From Anaerolineae bacterium (GTDB lineage Bacteria; Chloroflexota; Anaerolineae; B4-G1; SLSP01), in NCBI GenBank assembly GCA_016934645.1, contig JAFGSL010000593.1, positions 1 through 6,743 of the forward strand: DNA of 6,743 nt, given 5' to 3'. Position numbers and translations under genes: made by a program. Position 1 is the first letter of the stretch. Each line of letters begins with the position of its first letter. Below are positions 6,714 through 6,743 of this stretch, in pieces. The notes below the pieces were generated by a model. That model was not told the origin of the DNA, did no database searches, and was given only the letters and a program-made list of their open reading frames with translations.

Positions 6714-6743
6714 ATGACAAGTGAACGACTGATCGTGCGCGGC
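6714..6743 (+). CDS. uvrA: UvrABC excinuclease subunit A, N-terminal fragment
   Basis: Only the first ten codons are present, reading MTSERLIVRG, and the frame runs off the window edge. UvrA proteins typically begin with a short strand of this form ending in V[RK]GAR.HNL, so the fragment fits UvrA well. UvrA is the damage-recognition ATPase of nucleotide excision repair and works in the cytoplasm with UvrB and UvrC. A LexA-type box, an extended -10 promoter and a GAGGG ribosome site upstream all fit an SOS-controlled uvrA. Ten residues cannot prove the family; another ATPase beginning with a similar strand remains possible. Confidence 0.62.
   Translation, partial: MTSERLIVRG

Overview
The window looks like chromosomal DNA from a member of the Chloroflexota, probably the Chloroflexia. 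This is an inference from protein style: a very long cytoplasmic protein with tandem cyclase homology domains, a STAND-type NTPase and TPRs, of a kind familiar from that phylum, and a Gram-positive-type LexA operator in front of what reads as the start of uvrA. GC content is moderate and codon use looks uniform along the window. I see no mobile element, tRNA, rRNA or CRISPR array.

Layout: positions 1-168 are non-coding and hold a nested GC-rich hairpin (17-75) with T-rich flanks on both strands, read as a possible bidirectional terminator of whatever lies upstream. Next come two genes on the + strand, 62 bases apart: a soluble GAF-sensor histidine kinase (169-1527) and a 1496-residue multidomain signalling protein (1590-6080). 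The second protein has, in order, two class III cyclase homology domains, a STAND/AAA-type NTPase, a TPR superhelix and a C-terminal concanavalin-like (DUF1349-type) beta-sandwich. A weak terminator-like hairpin (6115-6145) follows. Converging on it is a small minus-strand gene (6156-6539) for a 127-residue, probably exported protein that resembles the OB-fold domain of NlpE-type lipoproteins. The intergenic region 6540-6713 is divergent. It carries a TTGACA promoter for the small gene, an inverted repeat around that promoter, a LexA-type SOS box, and an extended -10 promoter for the partial gene at the right edge, whose first ten residues read like UvrA.

How they work together: the kinase and the cyclase-like protein are probably co-transcribed and form a signalling pair, yet neither has a receiver domain and no response regulator is present. 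The large protein follows the plan of mammalian soluble adenylyl cyclase (C1-C2-NTPase-TPR) with an extra sugar-binding-like fold at the end. Its cyclase halves are asymmetrically degenerate: the metal aspartates are in C1 only, the C2 half has a GDKG lysine, and the transition-state Asn is missing from both halves. Whether it makes a cyclic nucleotide is therefore uncertain. The right end is an unrelated DNA-repair locus.
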